A stretch of 64,000 bases of DNA, taken from contig NZ_CP036455.1 in the NCBI RefSeq assembly GCF_004323735.1, forward strand, positions 3,777,101 to 3,841,100, read 5' to 3'. The notes under the pieces were generated by a model, which was given only the letters and a program-made list of their open reading frames with translations, was not told the origin of the DNA and made no database searches. Origin of the DNA: Streptomonospora litoralis (GTDB lineage Bacteria; Actinomycetota; Actinomycetes; Streptosporangiales; Streptosporangiaceae). Every line of letters begins with the position of its first letter. The first letter of the stretch is position 1. Both the position numbers and the translations under genes were made by a program. This document shows, piece after piece, positions 1-10,044 of the stretch.

Positions 1-37
1 CGCCCGCATCCCGCGCCCCCGCGACGGGACGATACGA

Positions 38-77
38 GCGGGGGAGGCCGGTGCCCCATTTCACCGGTCTCCCCCGC
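38..77 (-). terminator. Hairpin after the ACT-GNAT gene
   Basis: Arms at 38-53 and 62-77 pair over 16 bp with one mismatch around an 8-nt loop. The hairpin lies 25 nt past the stop codon of the minus-strand ACT-GNAT gene. There is no T-tract, which is common for actinobacterial terminators. The 17-mer at 35-51 recurs exactly at 1365-1381 in the hairpin after hutI, so matching hairpins bracket the ACT-GNAT gene. Confidence 0.6.
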
Positions 78-102
78 CGCTTCTCAGGATGGCTTTCTCG
101 GG

Positions 103-1194
103 TCACGCACCTGCGGCTCCGGGCTCGGTCATCAGACTCGTCAGCCGGCCCGTGCGCCGGGCCGGAACGGTGCCCGCGACGGGCAGCCGGGCCTGCACGA
201 CCCCGTCGCGCGGCAGGCCGACCGTGGCGCCCTTCCGCCGCATGATGCGCGTCATGGCCCGGTTCCCGGCCACCGTCTCCGCGCGGACCTCGGCCAACCC
301 CCAGTCGGCGGCGACGGCGGTCAAGGCGCCGGTCAGCGCCGTGCCCACGCCCCGCTGCTGCCAGGAGTCCTCGACCAGGAAGGCGATCTCGCCGACGCCG
401 GGGTCGAGGGTGTACATCAGGTGGGCCAGCGCGATCGGTTCGCCGCCCTTGAGCGGGCGCGCGAGCAGTGTGAGGCCGTACTCGGGGTCGCAGAACACCC
501 CGAGCATGCGCGGGGTCAGTCGCCGCATGCTGGAGAAATAGCGTCCCCGGGTGGTCTCCGGCGAGCAGCGGGCGTGCAGCCGCTGGATCGCCTCCGCGTC
601 CGACGCGCCGGCCTGGCGCACGTAGAGGTCGACTCCGCGGTGCGTGGCGACCGCGCCGTCGGTGGGCGCCGCGCCGGTGGGCGGCAGCACCGAGCGGACC
701 AGGGCGTCGGCGCGGGCGGACTCGGTCCAGGTGAAGGGCTGGTCCACACGGCGCAGCCGGACCCCGCGCAGCGGGCCGACCGGCACCACCAGGGTGGTCT
801 CGGGTTCCTCGGGGAACTCGGGCGCCGGGCGGGTGAGGTTGGTCCATCGGGCGTCGTCGGCGAGCAGCAGTTCGCCCAGCGCCTCGGGCAGCCGGTTGGG
901 TTCGCTGCGCAGCCGGGCGGTGAGCAGGAGGGCCTTGGTGACGTCGTCGCCGACCTCGCGGGGCTGGGCGGGTACGGCCACGACCGAGTCGGTCACGCTC
1001 CGGCGGGCGACCTCGCGCAGCAGCGTGTGGTGCTCGTGCGGCACGTCCACGATGAACTCGTCCACCACTCCGGCGGCGTCGGCGTGGATGGACAGGCCGA
1101 CGATGTTGCCGCCCTGCGACGCCATCGCATCGACCAGCCCGGCGAGCCGACCGGGGCGGTCCTCGACGACGGTGCGGATGCGCCAAAGAGCCAT
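103..1194 (-). CDS. ACT domain-GNAT acetyltransferase fusion
   Basis: This 363-residue protein has an N-terminal ACT domain (about residues 4-75, opening IRTVVEDRPGRLAGL), a linker, and a C-terminal GNAT N-acetyltransferase domain (about 188-335). The acetyl-CoA loop motif QQRGVGTAL is at 279-287. ACT domains usually bind amino acids, so an amino-acid-gated acetyltransferase is likely, but the acceptor is unknown. The ATG start is preceded by AGGGGGA at good spacing. The gene lies just beyond hutI on the same strand but is separated from it by an 18-bp hairpin, so it probably has its own promoter in 1195-1345 or depends on read-through. The histidine-catabolism neighbourhood suggests a regulatory link; that is inference. 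Confidence 0.85.
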   Translation of the reverse strand: MALWRIRTVVEDRPGRLAGLVDAMASQGGNIVGLSIHADAAGVVDEFIVDVPHEHHTLLREVARRSVTDSVVAVPAQPREVGDDVTKALLLTARLRSEPNRLPEALGELLLADDARWTNLTRPAPEFPEEPETTLVVPVGPLRGVRLRRVDQPFTWTESARADALVRSVLPPTGAAPTDGAVATHRGVDLYVRQAGASDAEAIQRLHARCSPETTRGRYFSSMRRLTPRMLGVFCDPEYGLTLLARPLKGGEPIALAHLMYTLDPGVGEIAFLVEDSWQQRGVGTALTGALTAVAADWGLAEVRAETVAGNRAMTRIMRRKGATVGLPRDGVVQARLPVAGTVPARRTGRLTSLMTEPGAAGA

Positions 1195-1345
1195 GCCGTC
1201 CCCCTAACCGATGGGCGCGCCGCGGGACCTGCTGCGGCCTACGGCTCTGCGCGCCGACTCCCGTACAGCATGGAATGGCGACGTTTCGGGCGTGCTACAC
1301 GCGAGTAAGTTCCGCTGACATCTCGTCGGCCGTGCGGTGCGGCAT

Positions 1346-1384
1346 GCCCCGGCCTCCCCCGCTGCGAGCGGGGGAGGCCGGGGC
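1346..1384 (-). terminator. 18-bp perfect hairpin after hutI
   Basis: Positions 1346-1363 pair perfectly with 1367-1384 around a 3-nt loop, immediately beyond the hutI stop codon. This should end or attenuate the hut transcript before the ACT-GNAT gene. The right arm contains the 17-mer also found at 35-51. Confidence 0.8.
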
Positions 1385-2614
1385 TCAAGGGCGGCCCGCC
1401 ACCAGCTCCCCGTCCTTCCAGACGGCGGCGACCTGCGGCACCCCGGGCCGATAGGCGAGGTAAAGCGGATTGGGCGCCTCCAGCAGCACCATGTCGGCGC
1501 GGGCGCCCGCCGCCAGGTGCCCGACGTCGTCGCGGCGCAGGGCGGCGGCGCCGCCGGCGGTGGCGGCCCGCAGCGCCTCCTCCGGCGACATGCCCATCTC
1601 GCGCACGGCCAGCGCGATGCACAGGGCCATGCTGGAGCTGAAGCAGGAACCGGGGTTGCAGTCGCTCGCCAGGGCCACCCGGGCCCCGGCGTCGAGCAGG
1701 GCGCGCGCGTCGGGGTAGGGCTGGCGGGTGGAGAAGTCCACCCCGGGCAGCAGGGTCGCCACCGTCGCCCGCCCCTCGGCGGCGGAGTCGGCCAGGGCGG
1801 CGACGTCGTCGGCGGTGAGGTGGGTGCAGTGGTCCACGGACGCGGCGCCGGCTTCCACGGCCAGCCGCACTCCGGGGCCGGGGCCGAGCTGGTTGCCGTG
1901 CACCCGCGGCGCGAGGCCGCGCCGCCGTCCGGCCTCCAGGACCCGCCGCGCCTGCTCCTCGTCGAAGGCGCCGCGCTCGCAGAACACGTCGATCCACCGG
2001 GCGTGCGGTGCACAGGCGTCCAGCATCGCGCCGGTGACCAGGTCGACGTAGCCGCCGGGGTCGCCGTCGTACTCGGGCGGGACGACGTGGGCGCCGAGGA
2101 AGGTCCTCTCCTCCGTCAGGCGGGAGGCCACCCGCAGCGCGCGTTCCTCGTCGGCGGCGCTCAGCCCGTAGCCGGACTTCACCTCCAGCGTGGTGGTGCC
2201 CTGGGCGCGGGCCTCGCGCAGCAGCCGGGTGGCGTTGCCCAGCAGTTCGGTCTCGGATGCCGCGCGAGTGGCGGCCACCGTGGTCCGGATGCCGCCGGCC
2301 TCGTAGGGCCGACCGCTCATCCGGGCGGTGAACTCCCGGCTGCGGTCGCCGGCGAAGACGATGTGCGAGTGGCTGTCGACGAACCCGGGCACGACGCACC
2401 GACCGGCCGCGTCCACCCGCACGTCGGCTGCCGGAGCCTGCGTGCGCGGCCCGCACCAGGCCACCCGCCCGTTCTCGACGACCAGCGCGGCGTCGGGCAC
2501 CTCCCCGAGCACGCCGTCACCGAGCCCGGGATCGTTGGTGACGAGGACGGCGATGTCGTCCACCAGCACCGAGGAGACAGCAGGGACCGGAGTCTGCGAT
2601 CCGGATGTGTTCAT
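1385..2614 (-). CDS. hutI: Imidazolonepropionase
   Basis: HutI hydrolyses 4-imidazolone-5-propanoate to N-formimidoyl-L-glutamate, the third step of histidine degradation, in the cytoplasm. It is an amidohydrolase-fold metalloenzyme. The metal-binding strand reads [13 protein letters not shown] near residue 75, and the family length of about 400 residues fits (409 here). I start at ATG 2614. An in-frame GTG at 2629 is closer to the AGGAGG at about 2646-2651 and is equally possible. The frame is open further upstream but that part looks non-coding. It is the last gene of the hut run, 187 bp after hutF, and is followed at once by a strong hairpin. Confidence 0.93.
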   Translation of the reverse strand: MNTSGSQTPVPAVSSVLVDDIAVLVTNDPGLGDGVLGEVPDAALVVENGRVAWCGPRTQAPAADVRVDAAGRCVVPGFVDSHSHIVFAGDRSREFTARMSGRPYEAGGIRTTVAATRAASETELLGNATRLLREARAQGTTTLEVKSGYGLSAADEERALRVASRLTEERTFLGAHVVPPEYDGDPGGYVDLVTGAMLDACAPHARWIDVFCERGAFDEEQARRVLEAGRRRGLAPRVHGNQLGPGPGVRLAVEAGAASVDHCTHLTADDVAALADSAAEGRATVATLLPGVDFSTRQPYPDARALLDAGARVALASDCNPGSCFSSSMALCIALAVREMGMSPEEALRAATAGGAAALRRDDVGHLAAGARADMVLLEAPNPLYLAYRPGVPQVAAVWKDGELVAGRP

Positions 2615-2801
2615 CGAACGTCGCGCCACCGCGGGTGACGCGTTCCTCCTTTCGGCGGCGGTTGCCGGTGGGGCCGTGTACGACGGTCGGCTGGTGGGGT
2701 TTTCGCCGCGCGATCGCCGCGACAGGTCTCGCCGGGCCGCCCGGGCCGGCAGCACCGAGCCGCTCGCCGGATGCGTGCGGGAGCGTTCCGGACGCGCCCG
2801 C

Positions 2802-4247
2802 TCATCCGGTCAGCTCTCTGATCGCCGTGTCCAGGCGGGCGGCGGCGTCGGGGAGCCTCGTGTGGACGCCGTCGCCAACGATCCAGCGCCCGTCGCACAT
2901 CACGTGGCGGACGTCGGCGGCCGTGGCCGCGGCGACGAGCGCGTCCGCGGCGCGTTCGGGGTCGAATCCGGCCAGGCGGACACCGTCCACGGCGACGGTG
3001 ACGAGATCGGCGCGGGCCCCGGGCGCGATGCGCCCCGCTCCCCCGCCCGCGTCGGCGCCGGGCCCCCAGCCCAGGGCCGTGTGACCGCCGGTGTGCAGGG
3101 CCTGAAGCAGGCGGTGGGCGGGCAGGCAGCCGCGGCGGCCGGTGCGCAGGCGCTCGTGGGCCTCCGCTGCGCGGGCCTCCTCGAACATGTCGACGGTGGA
3201 GTGCCCGTCGCTGCCCAGCGACAGCGGCGCCCCCGAAAGCCGATCCAGCTCGGGCAGACCGTCGGCGAGGTCCCGCTCGGTGGTGGGACACAGGCACACC
3301 CCCGCCCCGGAACCGCGCACCAGGTCGGCGTCCGCGGCGGTCAGGTGGGTGGCGTGCACGAGCGCGGGCCGGAGGGCGGACAGGAACCCGGTCTCGTCGA
3401 GGAGGGCGGCGGGGGTGCAGCCGTGCGCGGCCTGGCAGACGGTGTTCTCGGCGGGCTGCTCGGAGAGGTGCACGTGCGCCGCGGCCCACCCGGCGTCCGC
3501 GCCCGCCTGCGCCATGCGGGCGAGTCCGGCGCGGGGGACCGCGCGCACCGAGTGCGCGGCCGCGCCGATGCGGACGCCGTCGCCCGGGCGCAGGTCGGCG
3601 ACCCGCTCGGCCCAGGCGTCCGCATCCCCGTCGCCGAAGCGCAGCTGCGGCCCCTCCAGCGGCGCGTACGTACCGTCGGCACGCAGGCCGCCCGCCAGGT
3701 AGCACGTGTCGAGCAGCGTGATCCGGATTCCGGCGTCGGCCGCGGCCGCGATGAGGGCCTGGCCCATGGCGTTGGGATCGCGGTAGGGCGCGCCGCGGGG
3801 GCCGTGGTGCACGTAGTGGAACTCGCCGACGCAGGTGATCCCGGCCAGCGCCATCTCGGCGTAGACCCCGCTCGCCAGGCGGTGGTAGGAGTCGGGGTCG
3901 AGCCGCTCGGCCACCTCGTACATCCGCTCGCGCCAGCTCCAGAAGCTGCCGCCGTCCTCGCCGGTGCGCCCGCGCAGCGCGCGGTGGAAGGCGTGCGAGT
4001 GCGCGTCGGCCAGCCCGGCGACGGTCAGACCGGGCAGCCGCTCGGCCTCCGCGGGCGGCTCGGTGCCGGGGGTGACCGCGGTGATGGAGCCGCCGGCAAC
4101 CTCGATCAGGACGCCGCGAGCCGCGGCCGGACCCGCGCCGGAGTCCAGCAGCGCCCACTCGCACCAGTAGCGGCGTACCCGGGCCGCGTCCGCCGGGGTG
4201 CCACCGGTCCCCCGCTGCGCGCTCTGCCGGCGGTCGACGCCGCTCAT
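2802..4247 (-). CDS. hutF: Formimidoylglutamate deiminase
   Basis: HutF removes the imino nitrogen of N-formimidoyl-L-glutamate, giving N-formyl-L-glutamate and ammonia, the branch used by pseudomonads and many actinobacteria. The 481-residue amidohydrolase shows the metal motif [16 protein letters not shown] near 98-113, the family segment [12 protein letters not shown], and a late [17 protein letters not shown] segment carrying a ligand Asp. Its ATG overlaps the stop of the upstream M20 gene by 4 nt (ATGA), so the two are translationally coupled. This coupling supports joint action on formylglutamate. Confidence 0.93.
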   Translation of the reverse strand: MSGVDRRQSAQRGTGGTPADAARVRRYWCEWALLDSGAGPAAARGVLIEVAGGSITAVTPGTEPPAEAERLPGLTVAGLADAHSHAFHRALRGRTGEDGGSFWSWRERMYEVAERLDPDSYHRLASGVYAEMALAGITCVGEFHYVHHGPRGAPYRDPNAMGQALIAAAADAGIRITLLDTCYLAGGLRADGTYAPLEGPQLRFGDGDADAWAERVADLRPGDGVRIGAAAHSVRAVPRAGLARMAQAGADAGWAAAHVHLSEQPAENTVCQAAHGCTPAALLDETGFLSALRPALVHATHLTAADADLVRGSGAGVCLCPTTERDLADGLPELDRLSGAPLSLGSDGHSTVDMFEEARAAEAHERLRTGRRGCLPAHRLLQALHTGGHTALGWGPGADAGGGAGRIAPGARADLVTVAVDGVRLAGFDPERAADALVAAATAADVRHVMCDGRWIVGDGVHTRLPDAAARLDTAIRELTG

Positions 4248-5479
4248 GCCTGCTCTTCCGGCACCGCGTCCGCGAGGTCGGCCAGGACGTCGGCGAGCGC
4301 GGTCACCCCGGCCCGGCAGTCGGCGGCGGTGGCCGATTCCTGCGGGGCGTGGGAGATGCCGGTCGGGTTGCGCACGAACAGCATCGCGGTCGGCACGGCC
4401 GTGGCCAGGACACCGGCGTCGTGACCGGCGCCGGTGGTCAGGATCGGCACCGCACCGCCCGTACCTCCCACGCGTGCGGCGATGCGGTCGCGCAGCGAGT
4501 GGTCGAAGCGCACCAGCGGGGACTTCGACTCCAAGAAACCGGTCACGGTGACCCCGTGTTCAGCGGCGCTGCGCCGCGCCTCGGCGTCGACGCTGTCGAC
4601 CACCGCACGCAGGGCTCCCTCGTCGGCGGCGCGGGCGTCCAGCCACGCACGCACCCGGGAGGGCACCGCGTTGGTCCCGTTGGGCGAGACCCGGACCTTG
4701 CCCACGGTGGCCAGCGCGTCGTGCTCCTCTGCTGCCCGCCGCGCGGCCAGCACGGCCTCGGCGAAGGGCAGCATGGGGTCGCTGCGGTCGGCGGTACGGG
4801 TGGTACCGGCGTGGTCGGCCTGCCCGGAGAAGTCGAGCCGCCACCGCCCGTGCGGCCACACCGCCGAGGCGACACCGATGGGATCGCCGGTGTGTGCCAG
4901 CGCCCGGCCCTGCTCGATGTGCAGTTCCACGAACACGCCGATGCGGCCGAGGATCTCCGAGTCCGAACCCATCCCCTCGGGGTCGAGCCCGGCCTGCTCC
5001 ATCGCCGCGGACCAGGTGACACCGTCGGCGTCGGTGAGCCGGCCCGCGCGCTCCGGGGTGATCGCGCCGGTCAGCAGCCGGCTGCCCAGGCAGGGCACGC
5101 CGAAGCGGGCGCCTTCCTCCTCCACGAACACGGCAACCGCGAAGGGTCGGCGCGGCCGCAACCCGCGGCGGCGCAGCTCGTCGACGGCGGCGAGGGCGCC
5201 CACGATCCCGAGGGGCCCGTCGTAGGCGCCGCCGTCGGGTACCGAGTCCAGGTGGGATCCGGTGACCACGGCGTCGCCTCCGGGTTCCCCCCACCACGCC
5301 CACAGGTTGCCGTTGCCGTCGGCCGCGACGTCCAGCCCGCGGGCGCGCGCCGCGGCGGTGAACCAGGACCGCGCCTCGGTGTCGGCGGGTCCCCAGGAGT
5401 ACCTGCGGTAGCCGCCGGTGGTGCGGTTGCGCCCCACCGGCGCGAGTCGGGTCCACAGCTCGTCGAAGTGTTCGCTCAT
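4244..5479 (-). CDS. M20 amidohydrolase, candidate N-formylglutamate hydrolase
   Basis: This 411-residue protein belongs to the allantoate amidohydrolase/carbamoylase group of the M20 metallopeptidase family. Expected di-metal ligands and catalytic residues are visible: H76 (GSHLDSVPDGG), D87 (YDGPLG), the EEEG acid cluster at 120-123, H187 (ELHIEQGRAL), H353 (GAGHDAG) and H377 (GISHAPQES). It sits between hutU and hutF with a 4-nt overlap into hutF, and no HutG-type deformylase is present in the window. I infer that it hydrolyses N-formylglutamate (or a related N-substituted glutamate) to finish the pathway. A true allantoate or ureidoglycolate role is the alternative, but no purine genes are nearby. 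Confidence 0.85.
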   Translation of the reverse strand: MSEHFDELWTRLAPVGRNRTTGGYRRYSWGPADTEARSWFTAAARARGLDVAADGNGNLWAWWGEPGGDAVVTGSHLDSVPDGGAYDGPLGIVGALAAVDELRRRGLRPRRPFAVAVFVEEEGARFGVPCLGSRLLTGAITPERAGRLTDADGVTWSAAMEQAGLDPEGMGSDSEILGRIGVFVELHIEQGRALAHTGDPIGVASAVWPHGRWRLDFSGQADHAGTTRTADRSDPMLPFAEAVLAARRAAEEHDALATVGKVRVSPNGTNAVPSRVRAWLDARAADEGALRAVVDSVDAEARRSAAEHGVTVTGFLESKSPLVRFDHSLRDRIAARVGGTGGAVPILTTGAGHDAGVLATAVPTAMLFVRNPTGISHAPQESATAADCRAGVTALADVLADLADAVPEEQA

Positions 5480-5566
5480 CCGCCTGTTCCGTCCCTCACC
5501 TGCGCTTCGTCCCCCGCCGCCCGCACCGGGCGACGCATGTGTGCCCGTCGGCGCCGCCGAGGCGTG

Positions 5567-7237
5567 CTAGACCGGGCCTTCGTTCATGGGCAGCCGGATG
5601 CCGTGGTCGCGGGCGACGGCTTCAGCCTGGCCATACCCGGCGTCGGCGTGGCGGATCACCCCGCTCGCGGGATCGTTGGACAGCACCCGCTCCAGCTTGC
5701 GCGCGGCCAGGTCGGTGCCGTCGGCGACGCTGACCTGTCCGGCGTGGATGGAGCGGCCCATGCCCACGCCGCCGCCGTGGTGGATCGACACCCACGAGGC
5801 GCCCGAGGCGGTGTTGACCAGTGCGTTGAGCAGCGGCCAGTCGGCGACGGCGTCGGAGCCGTCGGCCATGCCCTCGGTCTCGCGGTAGGGGGAGGCGACC
5901 GATCCCGTGTCGAGGTGGTCGCGCCCGATGGCCAGCGGCGCGCTGATCTCGCCGGAGGCCACCAGCTCGTTGAAGCGCCGCCCGGCGGCGGCCCGCTCGC
6001 CCTGGCCCAGCCAGCAGATCCGGGCCGGCAGGCCCTGGTAGGCAACCCGCTCCCCGGCCAGGCGGATCCAGCGGGAGAGGTGGTCGTCGTCGGGGAACAA
6101 CTCCAGCACGGCGCGGTCGGTGCGGGCGATGTCGGCGGGATCTCCGGATAGCGCGGCCCAGCGGAACGGGCCCTTGCCCGCGCAGAACAGCGGGCGGATG
6201 TAGGCGGGCACGAAGCCGGGGAAGTCGAAGGCCCGCGCGTAGCCGGCGGTGCGGGCCTCGCCGCGAATGGAGTTGCCGTAATCGAACACCTCCGCGCCGC
6301 CGTCGGCGAAGCCCACCATCGCCGCGACGTGGGCGGCCATGGATTCCCGGGCGCGGCGGGTGAACTCGTCGGGGGCGCGGGAGGCGTAGTCGCCCCACTC
6401 GGCGAAGTCCACGCCGCTGGGCAGGTAGGCCAGCGGGTCGTGGGCGGAGGTCTGGTCGGTGACGACGTCGACCGGTGCCCCGCGCCGCAGCAGCTCGGGG
6501 ACGGCGTCGGCGGCGTTGCCCAGCACCCCGACGGAGACGGCCCGCCGTTCGCGCCGGGCGCGCTCCGCCAGCCGCAGCGCCTCGTCGAGGCCGTCGGCCC
6601 GGGTGTCCAGGTAGCCCTGGGCGATGCGGCGCTCGATGCGGCTGGGGTCGCATTCGACGACCAGCGCCGCCCCGCCGTTCATCGTCACGGCGAGCGGCTG
6701 GGCGCCGCCCATGCCGCCCAGGCCGGCGGTGAGGGTGAGCGTGCCGGACAGGTCGCCCCCGAAGCGCTTGGCGGCGACCGCGCCGAAGGTCTCGTAGGTG
6801 CCTTGCAGGATGCCCTGCGTGCCGATGTAGATCCAGGAGCCCGCGGTCATCTGCCCGTACATGGTCAGCCCGAGCGCCTCCAGGCGGCGGAACTCCTCCC
6901 AGTTCGCCCAGTCGCCGACGAGGTTGGCGTTGGCGATGAGTACCCGCGGCGCCCACTCGTGGGTGGGCAGCACGCCCACCGGGCGGCCGGACTGCACCAG
7001 CAGGGTCTCGTCGTCGCCCAGCTCGCGCAGCACCGCGGTGATGCGCTCGAAGCTCGCCCAGTCGCGGGCCGCTTTGCCGCTGCCGCCGTAGACGACGAGC
7101 CGCTCGGGGTGTTCGGCCACTTCGGGGTCGAGGTTGTTGTGCAGCATGCGCAGGGCGGCCTCCTGCGGCCAGCCGCGCGCGGTGCGCTCGGTGCCGCGCG
7201 GCGCGCGCACGGTCCGCGGGGCGGGTCCGATCGGCAT
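5567..7237 (-). CDS. hutU: Urocanate hydratase
   Basis: Urocanase converts urocanate to 4-imidazolone-5-propanoate using tightly bound NAD+ as an electrophile. The 556-residue protein shows the glycine-rich NAD segment ([20 protein letters not shown]) and the conserved cysteine region [13 protein letters not shown]. Length matches the family (about 550-560). I choose ATG 7237, with GGAAAGGA about 10 nt upstream; the open frame extends 20 codons further but without a better site. It follows hutH by 25 nt, consistent with a single transcript. Confidence 0.97.
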   Translation of the reverse strand: MPIGPAPRTVRAPRGTERTARGWPQEAALRMLHNNLDPEVAEHPERLVVYGGSGKAARDWASFERITAVLRELGDDETLLVQSGRPVGVLPTHEWAPRVLIANANLVGDWANWEEFRRLEALGLTMYGQMTAGSWIYIGTQGILQGTYETFGAVAAKRFGGDLSGTLTLTAGLGGMGGAQPLAVTMNGGAALVVECDPSRIERRIAQGYLDTRADGLDEALRLAERARRERRAVSVGVLGNAADAVPELLRRGAPVDVVTDQTSAHDPLAYLPSGVDFAEWGDYASRAPDEFTRRARESMAAHVAAMVGFADGGAEVFDYGNSIRGEARTAGYARAFDFPGFVPAYIRPLFCAGKGPFRWAALSGDPADIARTDRAVLELFPDDDHLSRWIRLAGERVAYQGLPARICWLGQGERAAAGRRFNELVASGEISAPLAIGRDHLDTGSVASPYRETEGMADGSDAVADWPLLNALVNTASGASWVSIHHGGGVGMGRSIHAGQVSVADGTDLAARKLERVLSNDPASGVIRHADAGYGQAEAVARDHGIRLPMNEGPV

Positions 7238-7262
7238 GGTGGTCACCGTCCTTTCCACCGGA

Positions 7263-8801
7263 TCAGGCGAGCGGGACCACGGCGGCCGCCGCGCCACGCA
7301 CGGATCCGTCGGTGATGAGTTCGGCGGCGGCGGCGATCTCGGGAGCCAGGTGCCGGTCCGGGCCGGGGCCCGCCACGCGGCTGCGCAGCGTGTCGCGTAC
7401 CGCGGCGGTGGCCGGCGCCGGTTCCAGGGGCGCGCGCAGGTCCAGCGCCCGAGCGGCGGTGACCAGCTCGATCGCCAGCACGCTGGTGAGCGCCTCGACG
7501 GCGCGGCGCAGCTTGCGCGCGGCGGCCCAGCCCATGGAGACGTGGTCCTCCTGCATGGCCGAGCTGGGGATGGAGTCGACGCTGGCGGGGGCGGCCAGGC
7601 GTTTCAGCTCGGAGACCAGGCCGGCCTGGGTGTACTGGGCGATCATGTGTCCGGAGTCGACACCGGGATCGTCGGCGAGGAAGGCGGGCAGACCGTGTGA
7701 GCGGGCCACGTCGAGCATCCGGTCGGTGCGGCGCTCGGCGATGGAGGCGAGGTCGGCGACCGCGATGGCCAGAAAGTCCAGCACGTAACCCACCGGCGCA
7801 CCGTGGAAGTTGCCGTTGGACTCCACCCGGCCGTCCTCCAGCACCACCGGGTTGTCGATGACGGCGGCCAGCTCCCGCCCGGCGACCGCCTCGGCGTGGG
7901 CGAGGGTGTCGCGCACGGCTCCGGCGACCTGCGGCGCGCAGCGCAGCGAGTAGGCGTCCTGCACGCGGGTGCAGTCGGGGCCGCGGTGCGAGGCGACGAC
8001 GGGCGAGTCGGCCAGCAGCGCCCGCATGTTGGCCGCGGCCGCCGCCTGCCCGGGATGGGGGCGCAAGTCGCTCAGCTCCGCAGCGAAGACCCGGTCGGTG
8101 CCCAGCAGCGCCTCGACGCTCATCGCGGCGGTGATGTCGGCGACGCGCAGCAGCTCGGCGAGGTCGGCGCAGGCCAGCAGCAGCATACCGAGCATGCCGT
8201 CGGTGCCGTTGATGAGGGCGAGCCCTTCTTTGGCGGCGAGTTCGACCGGCCGCAGCCCCGCGTCCCGCAGCGCATCGGCGGCCTTGCGGAGTTCGCCGCC
8301 GGCGTCGCGCACCTCGCCCTCGCCCATCAGCGCCAGCGCGACGTGCGACAGCGGCGCGAGGTCGCCCGAGCAGCCCAGGCTGCCGTACTCGTGCACCACG
8401 GGGGTGATGCCCGAGTTCAGCAGGCCGGCCAGCGCCTCGGCGGTCTCGACGCGCACGCCGGTACCGCCGCCGGCCAGGGTGCGCAGCCGCAGCAGCATCA
8501 GGGCCCGCACGACTTCGCGCTCGACCTCGGGCCCGGTGCCGGCGGCGTGGGAGCGGATGAGCGAAGCCTGCAGCCGGGTGCGCAGGTCGGCGGCGATGTG
8601 CCGGGTGGCAAGTGCGCCGAATCCGGTACTGACGCCGTAGGCGGGCGCGGGGTCGGCGGCCAGGGCGTCGACGCGTTTGCGTCCCGCGGCGATCGCCCCG
8701 CGCGCATCACCGGTGAGTCGGACGGCGGCGCCGCGGCGTGCCACGGCGACGACCTCGTCGGGGGCGAGCGGCGCGCGGCCGATGTCGATCGAGGTGGACA
8801 T
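7263..8801 (-). CDS. hutH: Histidine ammonia-lyase with a Cys-Ser-Gly MIO triad
   Basis: HutH deaminates histidine to urocanate, the committed step. It uses the MIO (4-methylideneimidazolone) cofactor formed autocatalytically from an internal tripeptide. Here the triad is Cys144-Ser145-Gly146 in [15 protein letters not shown] rather than the usual Ala-Ser-Gly. To my knowledge Streptomyces HutH proteins share this variant, so it is a lineage feature rather than a defect. The 512-residue length is normal. ATG 8801 is the first start consistent with the family N-terminus. It is the first gene of the operon, and its upstream region holds an inverted repeat at 8856-8873. Confidence 0.96.
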   Translation of the reverse strand: MSTSIDIGRAPLAPDEVVAVARRGAAVRLTGDARGAIAAGRKRVDALAADPAPAYGVSTGFGALATRHIAADLRTRLQASLIRSHAAGTGPEVEREVVRALMLLRLRTLAGGGTGVRVETAEALAGLLNSGITPVVHEYGSLGCSGDLAPLSHVALALMGEGEVRDAGGELRKAADALRDAGLRPVELAAKEGLALINGTDGMLGMLLLACADLAELLRVADITAAMSVEALLGTDRVFAAELSDLRPHPGQAAAAANMRALLADSPVVASHRGPDCTRVQDAYSLRCAPQVAGAVRDTLAHAEAVAGRELAAVIDNPVVLEDGRVESNGNFHGAPVGYVLDFLAIAVADLASIAERRTDRMLDVARSHGLPAFLADDPGVDSGHMIAQYTQAGLVSELKRLAAPASVDSIPSSAMQEDHVSMGWAAARKLRRAVEALTSVLAIELVTAARALDLRAPLEPAPATAAVRDTLRSRVAGPGPDRHLAPEIAAAAELITDGSVRGAAAAVVPLA

Positions 8802-8855
8802 GCCCCCATTGGACGACGCCCGCCACCTGCTGAGCGACCCCCGACATCCAGGTTG

Positions 8856-8873
8856 TGTCCGAGATTTCAGACA
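8856..8873 (-). promoter_or_regulatory. Candidate hut operator
   Basis: This 18-bp inverted repeat has arms TGTCCGA and TCAGACA (one mismatch) around 4 nt, centred about 64 bp before the hutH start. Its size and symmetry suit a dimeric HTH regulator. The IclR-family gene at 10271 is the likeliest binder, with the adjacent LysR gene as the alternative. No convincing -35/-10 pair could be fixed. Confidence 0.4.
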
Positions 8874-8951
8874 AAGCGCGATCCGGTTGGGCACACCACG
8901 TGCGCCGCACCCCGAACGCCGCCCCCGCGCGCACCGGTCCGCGGCGGGACC

Positions 8952-9971
8952 TCAGCCCTCGGCGGCGGGGACCGGCCGCGCTCGGCGGTCGCCGTCCGGG
9001 CGCAAAGCGACGGGGTCGGGGGCGACCGCCTTCTCGGGGGCCGCGGCAGCCGCGGGACCGGCGACAGAAGCCTTCGCGGCCACCTCGGCCAGCGACTCCA
9101 GCCCGCGAACGACGGTGGGGTGTTGGGCGCTGCCGCTGCGCACGCAGGCGAGTATGGACCGCATCGGCACAGAGCGGCCGTCCAGCGCCACGCGCACCAC
9201 CGGATGCTCGGTCGCGATGGGCAGCAGGCGCGGCACCAGGGCGATCCCCATGCCGTAGCCCACCAGCGCCGTCGCCCCGATCCAGTCGGTGGCCCAGTGC
9301 GCGATCCGCGGAGTGAACCCGGCCGCGGCGCATGCCACCTGGATCACGCGGTAGTGGCTGCAGGACCCGCCCGGCGTGATCCAGTCCTCGCGGGCGGTCT
9401 CGGCCAGGGGCACGCGTTCGCGCTCGGCCAGCGGATGCCCGGCGGGCACGAGGAGGTCGTGCGGCTCCTCCAGCAGGACACGCTGCTCGAAGCGGGAGTC
9501 CTCGGGCGAGGCCACCGTGGGGTCGGGGACGACCACGGCGAGGTCCGCGCTGTCCGCCAGGAGCATGTCGAAGCACTCGCCGGCCTCTGCCTCGAACACC
9601 GCCACGCGCATCCCCGGATGGCTGCCGCGCAGCCGCGCGGCGGCCGGCGCCAGCAGTGTGGCGACGCCCGTCGGGTAGCCGGCCATGCGCAGCGGCCCGG
9701 TCTCGCCGTCGGCGTGGTGGGCGAGATCGGCGACCGCCTGCTCCCAGCGGGTGCTCAGCGCGTCGGCGTGGTCGAGCAGCACGTGCGCGCCGGAGGTGAG
9801 CCGCACCCGGCGGCCTTCGGGCTCCAGCAGGGTCACCCCGAGATCCCGGGCGAGCTGGCGGATCTGCTGGGAGACCGCCGACGGCGTCAGATGCAGCGCT
9901 TCGGCCGCGCCGGTGACGGTGCCGTGGTGGTGGACCGCTCGCAGTACGCGCAGGCGTCGCAGATCGAACAT
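8952..9971 (-). CDS. LysR-family transcriptional regulator
   Basis: This 339-residue LysR-type regulator has an N-terminal winged HTH (about 1-60; recognition region GAAEALHLTPSAVSQQIRQL) and a periplasmic-binding-protein-like effector domain from about 90. It lies directly upstream of hutH on the same strand and is divergent from the small zinc-ribbon gene. Inverted repeats of LysR type overlap and precede its own start codon, indicating autoregulation and possible control of the divergent gene. The Ala/Pro-rich C-terminal tail (about 305-339) looks disordered. The effector is unknown, and a role in hut control is possible but not shown. Confidence 0.92.
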   Translation of the reverse strand: MFDLRRLRVLRAVHHHGTVTGAAEALHLTPSAVSQQIRQLARDLGVTLLEPEGRRVRLTSGAHVLLDHADALSTRWEQAVADLAHHADGETGPLRMAGYPTGVATLLAPAAARLRGSHPGMRVAVFEAEAGECFDMLLADSADLAVVVPDPTVASPEDSRFEQRVLLEEPHDLLVPAGHPLAERERVPLAETAREDWITPGGSCSHYRVIQVACAAAGFTPRIAHWATDWIGATALVGYGMGIALVPRLLPIATEHPVVRVALDGRSVPMRSILACVRSGSAQHPTVVRGLESLAEVAAKASVAGPAAAAAPEKAVAPDPVALRPDGDRRARPVPAAEG

Positions 9972-9999
9972 GTACCTGAGGCTACATGGTTTCTTGTAG
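9971..9999. promoter_or_regulatory. Tandem LysR-type boxes
   Basis: Two overlapping dyads fit the LysR T-N11-A pattern: TGTA-N8-TACA at 9971-9986 and CTACA-N8-TGTAG at 9982-9999. The first overlaps the lysR start codon and both lie in the lysR/zinc-ribbon divergent region. They are the natural site for autoregulation by this LysR protein. Confidence 0.45.
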
Positions 10000-10044
10000 A
10001 AAGATTAGATGGACATGAAATGACGGCCCCACCAGACTGGAGCC

